Position numbers and translations under genes: made by a program. Below, piece by piece: positions 45,356 through 54,226 of a stretch of 54,226 bases of DNA. The DNA comes from Streptococcaceae bacterium AM104-57 (GTDB lineage: Bacteria; Bacillota; Bacilli; Lactobacillales; Streptococcaceae): the NCBI GenBank assembly GCA_027659245.1, contig JAQDPW010000013.1, positions 1,846 through 56,071 of the forward strand, written 5' to 3'. The notes beneath the pieces are model-generated. The model ran no database searches and was not told where the DNA came from. It saw only the letters and a program-made list of their open reading frames with translations. How positions within the stretch are numbered: position 1 is the stretch's first letter; each line of letters starts with the position of its first letter.

Positions 45356-47272
45356 TTAGTCAGCCTTTTTTTCTAAATTTTTTGAAATACTACGATTTTT
45401 ACCTTCCAGATACACCATCAAAATAGAAATATCTGCTGGGTTTACTCCCGAAATACGGCTAGCTTGTCCGATGGTTTCGGGATTGATGAGTTTGAACTTC
45501 TGACGGGCTTCGGTTGCGATAGAGTCAATGTCATCCCAGTCGATATTAACTGGAATGCGTTTTTCTTCCATGCGTTTCATCTTGGCAACCTGATCCATGG
45601 CTTTTGAGATATAGCCTTCGTACTTGATTTCTGTTTCAATCAATTCGATAATCTTGTCATCCAAGTCCTCTGTAGCTGGTCCGATGAAGGCTACCACATC
45701 TTGGTAAGAGACTTCTGGACGACGGAGGAACTCCTTGGCTGTGACTGCATCTGTCAATGGTTTGAAGCCCATTGCTTCAACCTTAGCATTGGTTTCCTTG
45801 ACTGGCTTGAGTTTGATGCTATCCAAACGCTTCATCTCATTGTCAAATTGATTTTTCTTGATTTCAAAACGAGCCCAACGTTCATCATCCACAAGGCCAA
45901 TCTCGCGTCCCATCTCTGTCAAACGCATATCGGCATTGTCATGACGGAGAATGAGACGGTATTCTGCACGACTAGTTAACAGACGGTAAGGTTCAATAGT
46001 ACCCTTGGTCACCAAGTCATCAATCATCACCCCGATATAACCGTCGCTTCGCTTCAAAATCAACTCAGGCTTGCCTTGGATTTTCAGAGCCGCATTGATA
46101 CCAGCGATAATCCCTTGGCCTGCTGCTTCTTCGTAACCTGACGTTCCATTTGTCTGACCAGCAGTGAAAAGCCCAGAGATTTTCTTGGTCTCTAGAGTTG
46201 CACGCAACTGATGAGGCAAGACCATGTCATACTCAATAGCATAACCTGTACGCATCATCTCTGCATTTTCCAAACCTTTGATAGAATGAACCAGATCACG
46301 CTGGACATCCTCAGGCAGACTGGTTGAGAGACCTTGCACATATACTTCCTCTGTATTGCGCCCTTCTGGCTCAAGGAAAAGTTGGTGGCGTTCCTTGTCC
46401 GCAAAGCGAACAATCTTATCCTCAATCGACGGACAGTAACGAGGTCCCACTCCCTTAACCACACCTGTAAACATAGGTGCGCGGTGGAGGTTATTCTGGA
46501 TAATCTCATGGCTAGTACCATTGGTATAGGTCAACCAGCACGGTACTTGGTCTTTGACATAATCCTCATCACGTGAAGTGTATGAGAAGTGATTTGGCGC
46601 TTCGTCTCCTGGCTGAATCTCTGTCACATCGTAGTTGATTGAAGAAGCCTTGACACGTGGAGGGGTTCCTGTCTTGAAACGACCGATTTCAAGTCCAAGT
46701 TCCTTGAGATTATCAGCTAGGTTAATAGAAGCCAGACTGTGGTTTGGACCTGATGAATACTTAAGATCTCCGATGATGATTTCCCCACGGAGGGCGGTCC
46801 CTGTAGTCACGATAACAGCCTTAGCAGCATACTCTTGATGGGTTGCTGTACGAACACCGACAACCTTGCCATCTTCCACCAAAATCTCATCAATCATGGT
46901 CTGACGAAGGGTCAGATTCTCTTGATTTTCAACTGTCTTGCGCATTTCCTTAGAGTAAAGCTCCTTGTCAGCCTGCGCACGAAGGGCACGGACAGCTGGT
47001 CCCTTCCCAGTGTTAAGCATCTTCATCTGGATGTAAGTCTTGTCAATGGTTTTGGCCATCTCGCCACCAAGTGCATCAACTTCACGCACGACAATCCCCT
47101 TGGCAGACCCACCGATAGAAGGATTACATGGCATGAAAGCCAGCATTTCAATGTTAATGGTCGCAAGCAAGACCTTGCAACCCATACGGCTAGCAGCTAG
47201 AGAAGCTTCCACCCCGGCATGCCCAGCACCGATTACAATAATATCGTATTCTTCCGTAAAATTATAAGTCAT
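45356..47272 (-). CDS. mnmG: tRNA uridine 5-carboxymethylaminomethyl modification enzyme, FAD subunit
   Basis: With MnmE it installs the cmnm5 group on wobble uridine 34. 638 residues; FAD site [19 protein letters not shown] at about 12-30, [14 protein letters not shown], a second Rossmann region, and a C-terminal helical domain for MnmE and tRNA contact. Overlaps the upstream Nudix gene by 11 bases. mnmA, acting at the same nucleotide, is 1.7 kb away. Confidence 0.97.
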   Translation of the reverse strand: MTYNFTEEYDIIVIGAGHAGVEASLAASRMGCKVLLATINIEMLAFMPCNPSIGGSAKGIVVREVDALGGEMAKTIDKTYIQMKMLNTGKGPAVRALRAQADKELYSKEMRKTVENQENLTLRQTMIDEILVEDGKVVGVRTATHQEYAAKAVIVTTGTALRGEIIIGDLKYSSGPNHSLASINLADNLKELGLEIGRFKTGTPPRVKASSINYDVTEIQPGDEAPNHFSYTSRDEDYVKDQVPCWLTYTNGTSHEIIQNNLHRAPMFTGVVKGVGPRYCPSIEDKIVRFADKERHQLFLEPEGRNTEEVYVQGLSTSLPEDVQRDLVHSIKGLENAEMMRTGYAIEYDMVLPHQLRATLETKKISGLFTAGQTNGTSGYEEAAGQGIIAGINAALKIQGKPELILKRSDGYIGVMIDDLVTKGTIEPYRLLTSRAEYRLILRHDNADMRLTEMGREIGLVDDERWARFEIKKNQFDNEMKRLDSIKLKPVKETNAKVEAMGFKPLTDAVTAKEFLRRPEVSYQDVVAFIGPATEDLDDKIIELIETEIKYEGYISKAMDQVAKMKRMEEKRIPVNIDWDDIDSIATEARQKFKLINPETIGQASRISGVNPADISILMVYLEGKNRSISKNLEKKAD

Positions 47273-47693
47273 TTCTTAACCTTTCAAAAATTTCTCGCAA
47301 ATAAGGGACTAACTTCTCCTCCTCTAGAGCTTGAGCCATAGTAACCCATTTAGAGTGCGTATGCTCTTCAGGATCTAATCTGATAATTGGCTTCTCCCCA
47401 ACCCACTCTGCTTTATAAACTAAGCGAGTAAAGACAGTATCCTTAGAGGTATCCAGTTGACTATCTTCGTGAAGAAGCTTGAGCGAACTGCTGTCTAGCC
47501 TAACTCCCGCTTCTTCAACACATTCTCTAAGAGCTCCATCTCGCGGAAGTTCACCCTTTTCAACCCCACCACCAGGAATATCCCAGTAAGTTGGATAAAC
47601 GTTGGGTTGTCCTCTTTTAATTTCCGAACGCTGAATGAGCAAATAATCACCACCACTATGAACAAGCACATGGGCAATAAGCTTAACCATCAT
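47262..47693 (-). CDS. Nudix hydrolase, MutT type (first from mnmG)
   Basis: 143 residues. Nudix box G-x5-E-x7-REUXEEXGU is met by [48 protein letters not shown] opens the fold. Hydrolyses a nucleoside-diphosphate-linked compound, substrate unknown. Overlaps mnmG and follows a second Nudix gene by 8 bases, an unusual tandem. Confidence 0.9.
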   Translation of the reverse strand: MMVKLIAHVLVHSGGDYLLIQRSEIKRGQPNVYPTYWDIPGGGVEKGELPRDGALRECVEEAGVRLDSSSLKLLHEDSQLDTSKDTVFTRLVYKAEWVGEKPIIRLDPEEHTHSKWVTMAQALEEEKLVPYLREIFERLRNDL

Positions 47694-47701
47694 TTTCTTT
47701 C

Positions 47702-48157
47702 CTATTCTTCAAGATGAATGTGTCTTAGTTGGCCGTCCCAAGCTGGCAAAGCTGTTTTTAAAAAGGCTGGAACCAGCTGGATATTCTGGAGTTTATCCAA
47801 ATCAATCCACTCACAGGGCTGCGTTTTTTCATCTTCCTGCATGGTCAACGGTGCATCCTCAAGTAAGTCCACCAGATAATGAAACTCGATGTTGTGATAG
47901 AAAACACCGTCCTGTTCAAAACGATTTTCAACCACGAAAGCTAGTTGCCCAGCTTGAGCTTTGACACCCAGTTCTTCCCTCACTTCACGGACTACCGCTT
48001 CTTCCGTTCTTTCGTTCACTTGAATCGCACCGCCGATAGTGTAATACTTGCCCTTGTCTTTGGTAACTAGAAGCTTGTGATTTTGGACAATCAAGGCTGT
48101 CGCCCGAACACCAAAAACTGTATTTCCTACTTTTGTCCGAAAGTCTTGTTGAATCAT
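47702..48157 (-). CDS. Nudix hydrolase (second, operon-leading)
   Basis: 151 residues with the Nudix box GGAIQVNERTEEAVVREVREELGV. N-terminus MIQQDFRTKVGNTVFGVRATALIVQNHKLLVTKDKGKYYTIGG. Only distantly similar to the neighbouring Nudix protein, so they probably have different substrates. GGAAAGGAAAA precedes the ATG. First gene of the Nudix-Nudix-mnmG operon behind a structured leader. Confidence 0.9.
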   Translation of the reverse strand: MIQQDFRTKVGNTVFGVRATALIVQNHKLLVTKDKGKYYTIGGAIQVNERTEEAVVREVREELGVKAQAGQLAFVVENRFEQDGVFYHNIEFHYLVDLLEDAPLTMQEDEKTQPCEWIDLDKLQNIQLVPAFLKTALPAWDGQLRHIHLEE

Positions 48158-48263
48158 CTTTTTTCCTTTCCTCTAAACGACACAAAAACAGTCAAAACTC
48201 CAAAGAAGTGCAGGACAAAAAAGCCTGCAACATCCATGAGCTTTGACCATCATGACTATTGTT
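48158..48263 (-). promoter_or_regulatory. Structured leader of the Nudix-mnmG operon
   Basis: About 105 bases from predicted +1. An outer stem GTCAAAACTC (48191-48200) / GAGCTTTGAC (48238-48247) with one wobble encloses an inner stem TGCAGG (48209-48214) / CCTGCA (48224-48229). A 25-codon ORF (48250-48173) reading MVKAHGCCRL and holding five Cys codons crosses it but has no ribosome binding site. Confidence 0.5.
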
Positions 48264-48269
48264 AAAGTT

Positions 48270-48297
48270 ATTTTATCAAATCAAATCGTTTTGTCAA
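48270..48297 (-). promoter_or_regulatory. Promoter of the Nudix-mnmG operon
   Basis: Minus strand TTGACA (48297-48292), 16-bp spacer, TAAAAT (48275-48270), with extended TGA. It begins just past the marC stop. Confidence 0.8.
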
Positions 48298-48303
48298 TGC
48301 AAA

Positions 48304-48918
48304 TCACTGTTTGAGCAAGGTCTGCACACTGACGATAATCATCTGTATTCCTATCGAGAATAGTAAAAGTCCCATCATTTTCGTTATAATTTTCATCAAA
48401 TTTTCTCCCAAGAAGCCTGCAATTTGTTTTGCACTTCTTAACAGGAGATAAGTGATGACACATAGTAGAGCAAAAGCAACTACGGTTATCAGTTGATTCT
48501 GCAAACCTCCATTAGCCAGACTTAAAGCAGTTGTAATTGTACCTGGTCCCGCAAAAAGTGGCATTGCAAGAGGAGAAATAGCAATAGACATTGGATCTGA
48601 ATTTACTGCTTGCTGCTCCATTCCTTTATAGCTGGGTGAATGATTACCATTAATCATATGATAACCGATAACGGCCACTAATATTCCACCAGCAATTCTG
48701 AAAGAAACAATTGTAATTCCAAATACTTTAAAAATGAAATCTCCTGAAAAGATAAAAACAGTTACAATAACAAAGGCAATCAAAAGACTCCTAAAAGCAA
48801 TTTTTCGTGAAATTTTTTGACTATCATCTGCTACTAAAGCCATGTAAGCAGGAAGATTTGAAATTGGGTTCATTATAGCGAAAAATGCCATAAATGCATA
48901 AAAAAATTGAGAACTCAT
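48304..48918 (-). CDS. MarC-family integral membrane protein
   Basis: 204 residues with six transmembrane helices; signatures FFAIMNPISNLPAYMAL at the start and SPLAMPLFAGPGTITTALSLA in the middle, the two MarC-family NPxG/PxxGP regions. A proposed neutral amino acid exporter family; function not proven. 19 bases after mnmA; the only GGAG is about 13 bases from the ATG, longer than ideal. Confidence 0.88.
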   Translation of the reverse strand: MSSQFFYAFMAFFAIMNPISNLPAYMALVADDSQKISRKIAFRSLLIAFVIVTVFIFSGDFIFKVFGITIVSFRIAGGILVAVIGYHMINGNHSPSYKGMEQQAVNSDPMSIAISPLAMPLFAGPGTITTALSLANGGLQNQLITVVAFALLCVITYLLLRSAKQIAGFLGENLMKIITKMMGLLLFSIGIQMIIVSVQTLLKQ

Positions 48919-48937
48919 CGTTTTTACTTAACTCCAG

Positions 48938-50128
<1,191 letters not shown>

Positions 50129-50139
50129 TTATTTGAGTA

Positions 50140-50350
50140 TAGTCATTTCGTTTGCTTTTAGTAGTAAAATGGTCTGGGAGACCATTTTAGCCTATCATCT
50201 TAAAATGAAAATATGATAGGCAACGAGTCGCAGGCATAACTTGAGTTCGCTCAATCAGTCTGGGAGACTGATTGAGGTTATAAATCAGACAAGCTCAGCT
50301 TGCATCTCATTGCGAGTTAACGACGTAATAAAAGATAAACGAAATGACTA
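50140..50350. mobile_element. MITE-like element with 14-bp terminal inverted repeats
   Basis: TAGTCATTTCGTTT (50140-50153) and AAACGAAATGACTA (50337-50350) are perfect inverted repeats bounding 183 bases without an ORF. Inside are hairpins AAATGGTC-TGGGA-GACCATTT (about 50166-50187), CCTATCAT / ATGATAGG (about 50190-50220), CAATCAGTC-TGGGA-GACTGATTG (50252-50274), and AAGCTCAGCTT, plus the CAGGCATAACTT module at 50231-50242. No clear target duplication seen. Confidence 0.6.
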
Positions 50351-50351
50351 G

Positions 50352-50392
50352 TTCACGATTGAAGGTCGTGTGTGCTTCACGATTGAAGGTCG
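50352..50392 (+). repeat. Two 17-bp direct repeats, period 24
   Basis: TTCACGATTGAAGGTCG at 50352-50368 and again at 50376-50392, immediately beside the MITE-like element. Spacer GTGTGTGC differs from the flanks. Confidence 0.75.
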
Positions 50393-50432
50393 CTTGAGCA
50401 GTATTCATTATAACACGCTTGGTTAGAGAAGA

Positions 50433-50463
50433 CAAGGAAGAGGCTGATAATCTACCAACCTCT
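50433..50463 (-). terminator. Terminator of argH
   Basis: Minus-strand AGAGGTTG ... CAGCCTCT stem, loop about 9, tail TCCTTGTC. A weak T-run. Confidence 0.6.
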
Positions 50464-50484
50464 GTTTCTTACTTTGCAAATGAA

Positions 50485-51876
50485 TCAATTTTCCCCTTTA
50501 AGTTCTTTCTTCGCTTGTTCTATCTGGTATTTCACTTGCTCAAAGCCGGTTCCTCCTAAGGAATTCCGTCTCTGAACAGCAGTCTCCGGTCGCAAGTAGA
50601 TATAAATATCCTCTTCAATCAAGGGATGGTAGGCTTGTAACTCCTTCAAATCCCAATCTTGGATATTTTTACTATGCTTGATAGAGTCTAGAACCAATTT
50701 CCCTACAATTTCATGCGCTTCTCTAAAGGGGAGACCTTTTTCTGCCAAATAATCTGCCAGTTCGGTCGCATTTGAAAAGTCCTTCTCTGTAGACTCTTGC
50801 ATTTTTTCTTTGTTCATCTGCAAGCTGGATAACATACCTGCCAATACATCAAGGGAATTTAAAATCGTTTCGACCGTATCAAACATCCCTTCCTTATCCT
50901 CTTGCAAATCCTTATTATAAGCTAAAGGCAAGGACTTCATGACTGTCAACATCCCAAACAAATGCCCATAAACTCTACCAGTCTTTCCCCGAATCAACTC
51001 AGCCATATCTGGATTTTTCTTTTGGGGCATAATAGAGGAACCTGTTGTAAACGTATCTGACAAGGTAATGAATTGGTACTCAAAGCTACACCAATTGATC
51101 ATTTCTTCACAAAAACGGCTCATATGCATCATGAGTATGCTGGCATTTGATAGAAATTCTAAGATAAAATCGCGGTCACTAACAGCATCCAAAGAATTTG
51201 TATAAGGTTGCTTAAACTTCAACAAATCGCTAGACAATTGGCGATCAATGGGGAAAGTCGTTCCTGCCAAAGCTGCCGCACCTAGAGGGCATAAGTCTGT
51301 ATGCTTCTGGTTAAATTCAAAACGTTCACTGTCTCTTTGAAACATATTGTAGTAAGCCATCAGGTGGTGGGCAAAACTAATCGGTTGGGCGTGCTGCAGA
51401 TGGGTATAGCCCGGCATGATAGTCTCCACATGATTTTCTGCCAAGTCTAATAAAACACCTTTGAGTTGAGCCAGTTTATCTAGGACATGGCCTAGTTGCT
51501 CCTTGAGATACAAGTGCATATCTGTCGCAACTTGGTCATTTCGAGAACGAGCCGTATGTAGTTTCCCTGCAAGGGGACCAATTTTTTCTGTCAGCAACAC
51601 TTCCATATTCATATGAATATCTTCGTTTGCGATATCAAAGTCAAGTTGACCTACCTCTAGCTCTTCTAAAAGCTCTTTCAAGCCTTCTTGAATCTTTTCT
51701 GACTCCTCCAAACTCAAAATGCCCGTCTGACCCAACATCTGAACGTGGGCTAAAGAACCAATCACATCAAATTTAGCTAATTTCTGGTCAAAAGATATAC
51801 TCGCACCAAAGCGCTCTACCCACTCTTCCACAGTGCCTTCAAATCGACCACCCCATAATTTTGTATTTTTCGGCAT
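50485..51876 (-). CDS. argH: Argininosuccinate lyase
   Basis: Cleaves argininosuccinate to arginine and fumarate. 463 residues; fumarase/aspartase superfamily signature [12 protein letters not shown] near 280 and [12 protein letters not shown] near 110. Intact and full length. Follows argG by 27 bases. Confidence 0.97.
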   Translation of the reverse strand: MPKNTKLWGGRFEGTVEEWVERFGASISFDQKLAKFDVIGSLAHVQMLGQTGILSLEESEKIQEGLKELLEELEVGQLDFDIANEDIHMNMEVLLTEKIGPLAGKLHTARSRNDQVATDMHLYLKEQLGHVLDKLAQLKGVLLDLAENHVETIMPGYTHLQHAQPISFAHHLMAYYNMFQRDSERFEFNQKHTDLCPLGAAALAGTTFPIDRQLSSDLLKFKQPYTNSLDAVSDRDFILEFLSNASILMMHMSRFCEEMINWCSFEYQFITLSDTFTTGSSIMPQKKNPDMAELIRGKTGRVYGHLFGMLTVMKSLPLAYNKDLQEDKEGMFDTVETILNSLDVLAGMLSSLQMNKEKMQESTEKDFSNATELADYLAEKGLPFREAHEIVGKLVLDSIKHSKNIQDWDLKELQAYHPLIEEDIYIYLRPETAVQRRNSLGGTGFEQVKYQIEQAKKELKGEN

Positions 51877-51903
51877 ATCCTGTCGTCCCTTTCTATCGCG
51901 TCA

Positions 51904-53100
51904 CTACTCAACATTTTTCTGAACTTCTGAATAAACCTTAGTCGGAAGCCCCCAAAGATTGATAAATCCAACAGCCGCATCTTGGTCAAAGGTATCTGCG
52001 CTAGTATAAGTCGCCAAATTTTCATCGTAAAGAGAGTTTGGAGATTTCCGAGCCACTACCTGAGCGTTCCCCTTATAGAGTTTAACTTTTGCAGTTCCAT
52101 TGACAACTTTCTGTGTCTCCTTGATATAGGCAATCAAAGCCTGAGTTGCTGGGCTAAACCACAAGGCATTATAAATGAGATTTGATAATTCATTTTCTAT
52201 GATTGGTTTAAAATGAGCCACTTCTCTCACAAGCGTCAAGTCCTCAATTTCCTTATGAGCTGTCAGCAGGGTCACTGCCCCTGGGCATTCATAAATCTCT
52301 CTTGACTTAATGCCAACTAAACGATTTTCCACATGGTCAATACGACCGACACCGTGTTTGCCTGCAATTTCATTGAGCCTTTGAATCAAATCTGCCACTT
52401 TCATCTTCTCACCATTGAGGGAGATAGGCATCCCGCAACTAAACTCAATGTCAATAAATTCTGGACTGTCTGGTGCCTCTTCTGGAGAAGATGTGATTCC
52501 AAATGCTTCTTCTGGCGCTTGGTTCCAAGGATTTTCCAAGACACCACATTCATTTGCACGTCCCCAAAGATTTTGATCGACAGAGTAAGGATTGTCAAGG
52601 TCAGCTGGAACTGGAACGCCGTTTTCTTTTGCATATTGGATTTCTTCTTCACGAGACCATTTCCACTCACGAACAGGCGCAACTACCTTTAGATTGGGAT
52701 CCAAAGCTGCAATAGAGACTTCAAACCGAACTTGGTCGTTTCCCTTACCTGTACAACCATGGGCAATTGTGGTTGCCCCCGTCTGATGAGCTATTTCAAC
52801 AAGTTTTTTTGAAATAAGAGGGCGACTCAGAGCAGATACCAAGGGATACTTCTGTTCATAGTAGGCATGTGACTGGAGAGCCACTAGCACATAATCTGTA
52901 GCAAATTCGTCCTTAACATCAATGACATAAGATTCGACTGCTCCAACCTTGAGAGCCTTATCATGGATGAAATCTAAGTCTTTCCCTTCACCCACATCCA
53001 TACAAACTGCAACAACATCATAATCTTTCTTCAGCCAGGTAATAGCAACTGATGTGTCCAAACCGCCAGAATAGGCTAAAATAACTTTTTCCTTACTCAT
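51904..53100 (-). CDS. argG: Argininosuccinate synthase
   Basis: Joins citrulline and aspartate with ATP. 398 residues; P-loop-like AYSGGLDTS at 9-17 and [13 protein letters not shown] near 116. Only 15 bases after the binding-protein gene, so the three genes form one transcript. No argB/C/D/J genes are present, so the operon supports the last two steps only. Confidence 0.97.
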   Translation of the reverse strand: MSKEKVILAYSGGLDTSVAITWLKKDYDVVAVCMDVGEGKDLDFIHDKALKVGAVESYVIDVKDEFATDYVLVALQSHAYYEQKYPLVSALSRPLISKKLVEIAHQTGATTIAHGCTGKGNDQVRFEVSIAALDPNLKVVAPVREWKWSREEEIQYAKENGVPVPADLDNPYSVDQNLWGRANECGVLENPWNQAPEEAFGITSSPEEAPDSPEFIDIEFSCGMPISLNGEKMKVADLIQRLNEIAGKHGVGRIDHVENRLVGIKSREIYECPGAVTLLTAHKEIEDLTLVREVAHFKPIIENELSNLIYNALWFSPATQALIAYIKETQKVVNGTAKVKLYKGNAQVVARKSPNSLYDENLATYTSADTFDQDAAVGFINLWGLPTKVYSEVQKNVE

Positions 53101-53115
53101 TTCTCTTCCTTCTTT

Positions 53116-53922
53116 CTATTTTTCAATGGATGCTTTAAAGGCATCCTCAATGAGTTTGTCTAATTCCCCAGACTCCTTCAACTTTTGAATGGTTTTATCG
53201 ACTGCCTCTTTCAATTCCTTGCTATCTTTTTTCATGGCGACCGCGTAGGAATCATCTTGCTCTTTTTCAAAATTGAGGTCTGCGATTGCTAAATCAGGAT
53301 TATTTTCCACAAATCCCTTGGCAACTGGTTCTTCAAAGATAACCGCATCCAGTTGCCCTGATTTTAAATCTGTAATTAAATTCCCATTTTTAGGCAGAGA
53401 TACGAGGGAAGAATTTTGTAGCAAGTCTTTCGCCATCGTTTCTTGAATCGAACCTTTCTGCGCTCCGACCTTTTTCTGCGCTAAGTCGTTGACAGACTGA
53501 TAAGTGGCTAAATCAGATTTTTTGACAATGAGTTTATTTTTTGCAGTATAGTAGGGAATTGAAAAGTCGAACACCTTGCTCCGTTCATCTGTCTTAGAAA
53601 CACCTGATATGGCAAGATCGGCCTTACCTGAATCAAGACTAGCCAGTACATTGTCAAAACTCATTGGAGAGAGCTCCACTTCTACACCTAGTTCCTTTGC
53701 GATGGCTTTAGCTAGCTCAACATCTGAACCTACAATCTGATTTTTCCCATCAACCAATTTCTGGTATTCAAATGGAGCAAACTCTGGATTTAGAGCCACC
53801 ACCAATTTCCCTTTAGCCTTAATGGCTTCAACACCTTGGGATTGAGTATTACTACAAGCAAATAATAAGGGAAACATAAGCAAACCAAACATCGTCATCA
53901 ATACCTTCTTCACTTTATTCAT
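53116..53922 (-). CDS. Amino-acid ABC transporter substrate-binding lipoprotein
   Basis: 268 residues from ATG 53922 (MNKVKKVLMTMFGLLMF) with AGGAGG upstream. Signal sequence with lipobox LFAC, then a polar-amino-acid binding domain (SBP_bac_3): KLVVALNPEFAPFEYQ, GSDVELAKAIAKELG, DLAISGVSKTDERSKVFDFSIPYY. Permease and ATPase genes are not adjacent. Position in front of argGH and the ARG box suggest arginine, citrulline or a relative as ligand. Confidence 0.9.
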   Translation of the reverse strand: MNKVKKVLMTMFGLLMFPLLFACSNTQSQGVEAIKAKGKLVVALNPEFAPFEYQKLVDGKNQIVGSDVELAKAIAKELGVEVELSPMSFDNVLASLDSGKADLAISGVSKTDERSKVFDFSIPYYTAKNKLIVKKSDLATYQSVNDLAQKKVGAQKGSIQETMAKDLLQNSSLVSLPKNGNLITDLKSGQLDAVIFEEPVAKGFVENNPDLAIADLNFEKEQDDSYAVAMKKDSKELKEAVDKTIQKLKESGELDKLIEDAFKASIEK

Positions 53923-53955
53923 AGAAAAGCCTCCTTTTATTTTTATACTTTTTGT

Positions 53956-53991
53956 TGTATAAATAATACAGTTCTCATCCTCGTTTGTCAA
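53956..53991 (-). promoter_or_regulatory. Promoter of the binding protein-argG-argH operon with ARG box
   Basis: Minus strand TTGACA (53991-53986), 17-bp spacer, TATTAT (53968-53963). TGTAT-AAATA-ATACA (53956-53970), a palindrome like streptococcal ArgR/AhrC sites, covers the -10. Confidence 0.78.
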
Positions 53992-54226
53992 GAGAAAACT
54001 GTATTTTATTTCATTCAAACCAAGAAAAAGCTTATTATAAGATATATTTTTACACAAAATAAGATTATTTATACTATTTAAGTTTTGAAGTAATTTGAAG
54101 ATTTTCGTTAGATTTATACAAATGGAGCATTGCTGAGAAGATTGTTACACTTTTGGTTCTAGAGAAACAAAAAGAGGTTGGGCAAAAACTCTCTTCAAAA
54201 TCAAACCACACAGTGATTCCAGTCTT
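53992..54226. other. Intergenic region to the window end
   Basis: No convincing ORF. GAGGTTGGGCAAAAACT at 54174-54190 is a further member of the GAGNYTGGG(A)CAAAAA family seen at 7833 and 9265. The rest is AT-rich with no structure I can name. Confidence 0.5.

Overview
This window is low-GC Firmicute chromosome that I attribute to Streptococcus, most likely the Mitis group (S. mitis / oralis / pneumoniae relatives). The protein sequences match my memory of that group (Pbp2a, GapA, AdhE, UlaA-G, NrdD), the gene order in several blocks follows pneumococcal order, rnpA starts with TTG, and a CiaR-type promoter drives a small RNA of the streptococcal csRNA kind. Species is not resolved. Almost everything is on the minus strand; one pseudouridine synthase is on plus. 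I found no tRNA, rRNA, CRISPR array or prophage.

Layout: (1) 1-361, the first codons of an IS110-family transposase and its upstream non-coding region, which in this family can encode a bridge RNA. (2) 362-11294, housekeeping and fermentation: pbp2a, divergent RluA-type synthase, gap, adhE, a MORN-repeat protein, a low-molecular-weight phosphatase, yajC and tkt. (3) 11409-19143, a complete L-ascorbate utilisation (ula) locus: ulaG, ulaR, then the ulaABCDEF operon. The two ula promoters share a 45-bp element at identical spacing from the -10, with a cre box inside the ulaA promoter. (4) 19171-22056, an unknown protein, khpB/jag, yidC and rnpA. (5) 22180-22313, a CiaR-controlled small RNA. (6) 22330-23942, a DUF711 protein and an ACT-domain protein. 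(7) 24034-39185, the whole S10-spc-alpha ribosomal protein operon from rpsJ to rplQ with secY, adk, infA, rpmJ and rpoA, interrupted by several stem-loop-rich spacers including two inverted copies of one palindromic repeat. (8) 39286-43405, anaerobic nucleotide metabolism: a P-loop kinase, nrdG, an acetyltransferase, a 46-residue protein and nrdD. (9) 43535-45267, a multi-spanning membrane protein and a 44-residue protein. (10) 45356-50059, tRNA modification: mnmG with two Nudix genes, marC and mnmA. (11) 50140-50350, a MITE-like element with 14-bp terminal inverted repeats. (12) 50485-53922, an amino-acid binding lipoprotein with argG and argH behind a promoter carrying a likely ARG box.

The genes join into a fermentative physiology. 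Ascorbate-6-phosphate is converted by UlaG/D/E/F to D-xylulose-5-phosphate, which transketolase (adjacent) feeds to glycolysis; Gap and AdhE handle NADH. Regulatory sites seen are consistent with CcpA, Rex, UlaR, CiaR and ArgR control. The parts I find least ordinary are the csRNA, the paired ula operators, the divergent leaderless genes, the IS110 5' region, the modular stem-loop repeats and a structured leader before the Nudix-mnmG operon.
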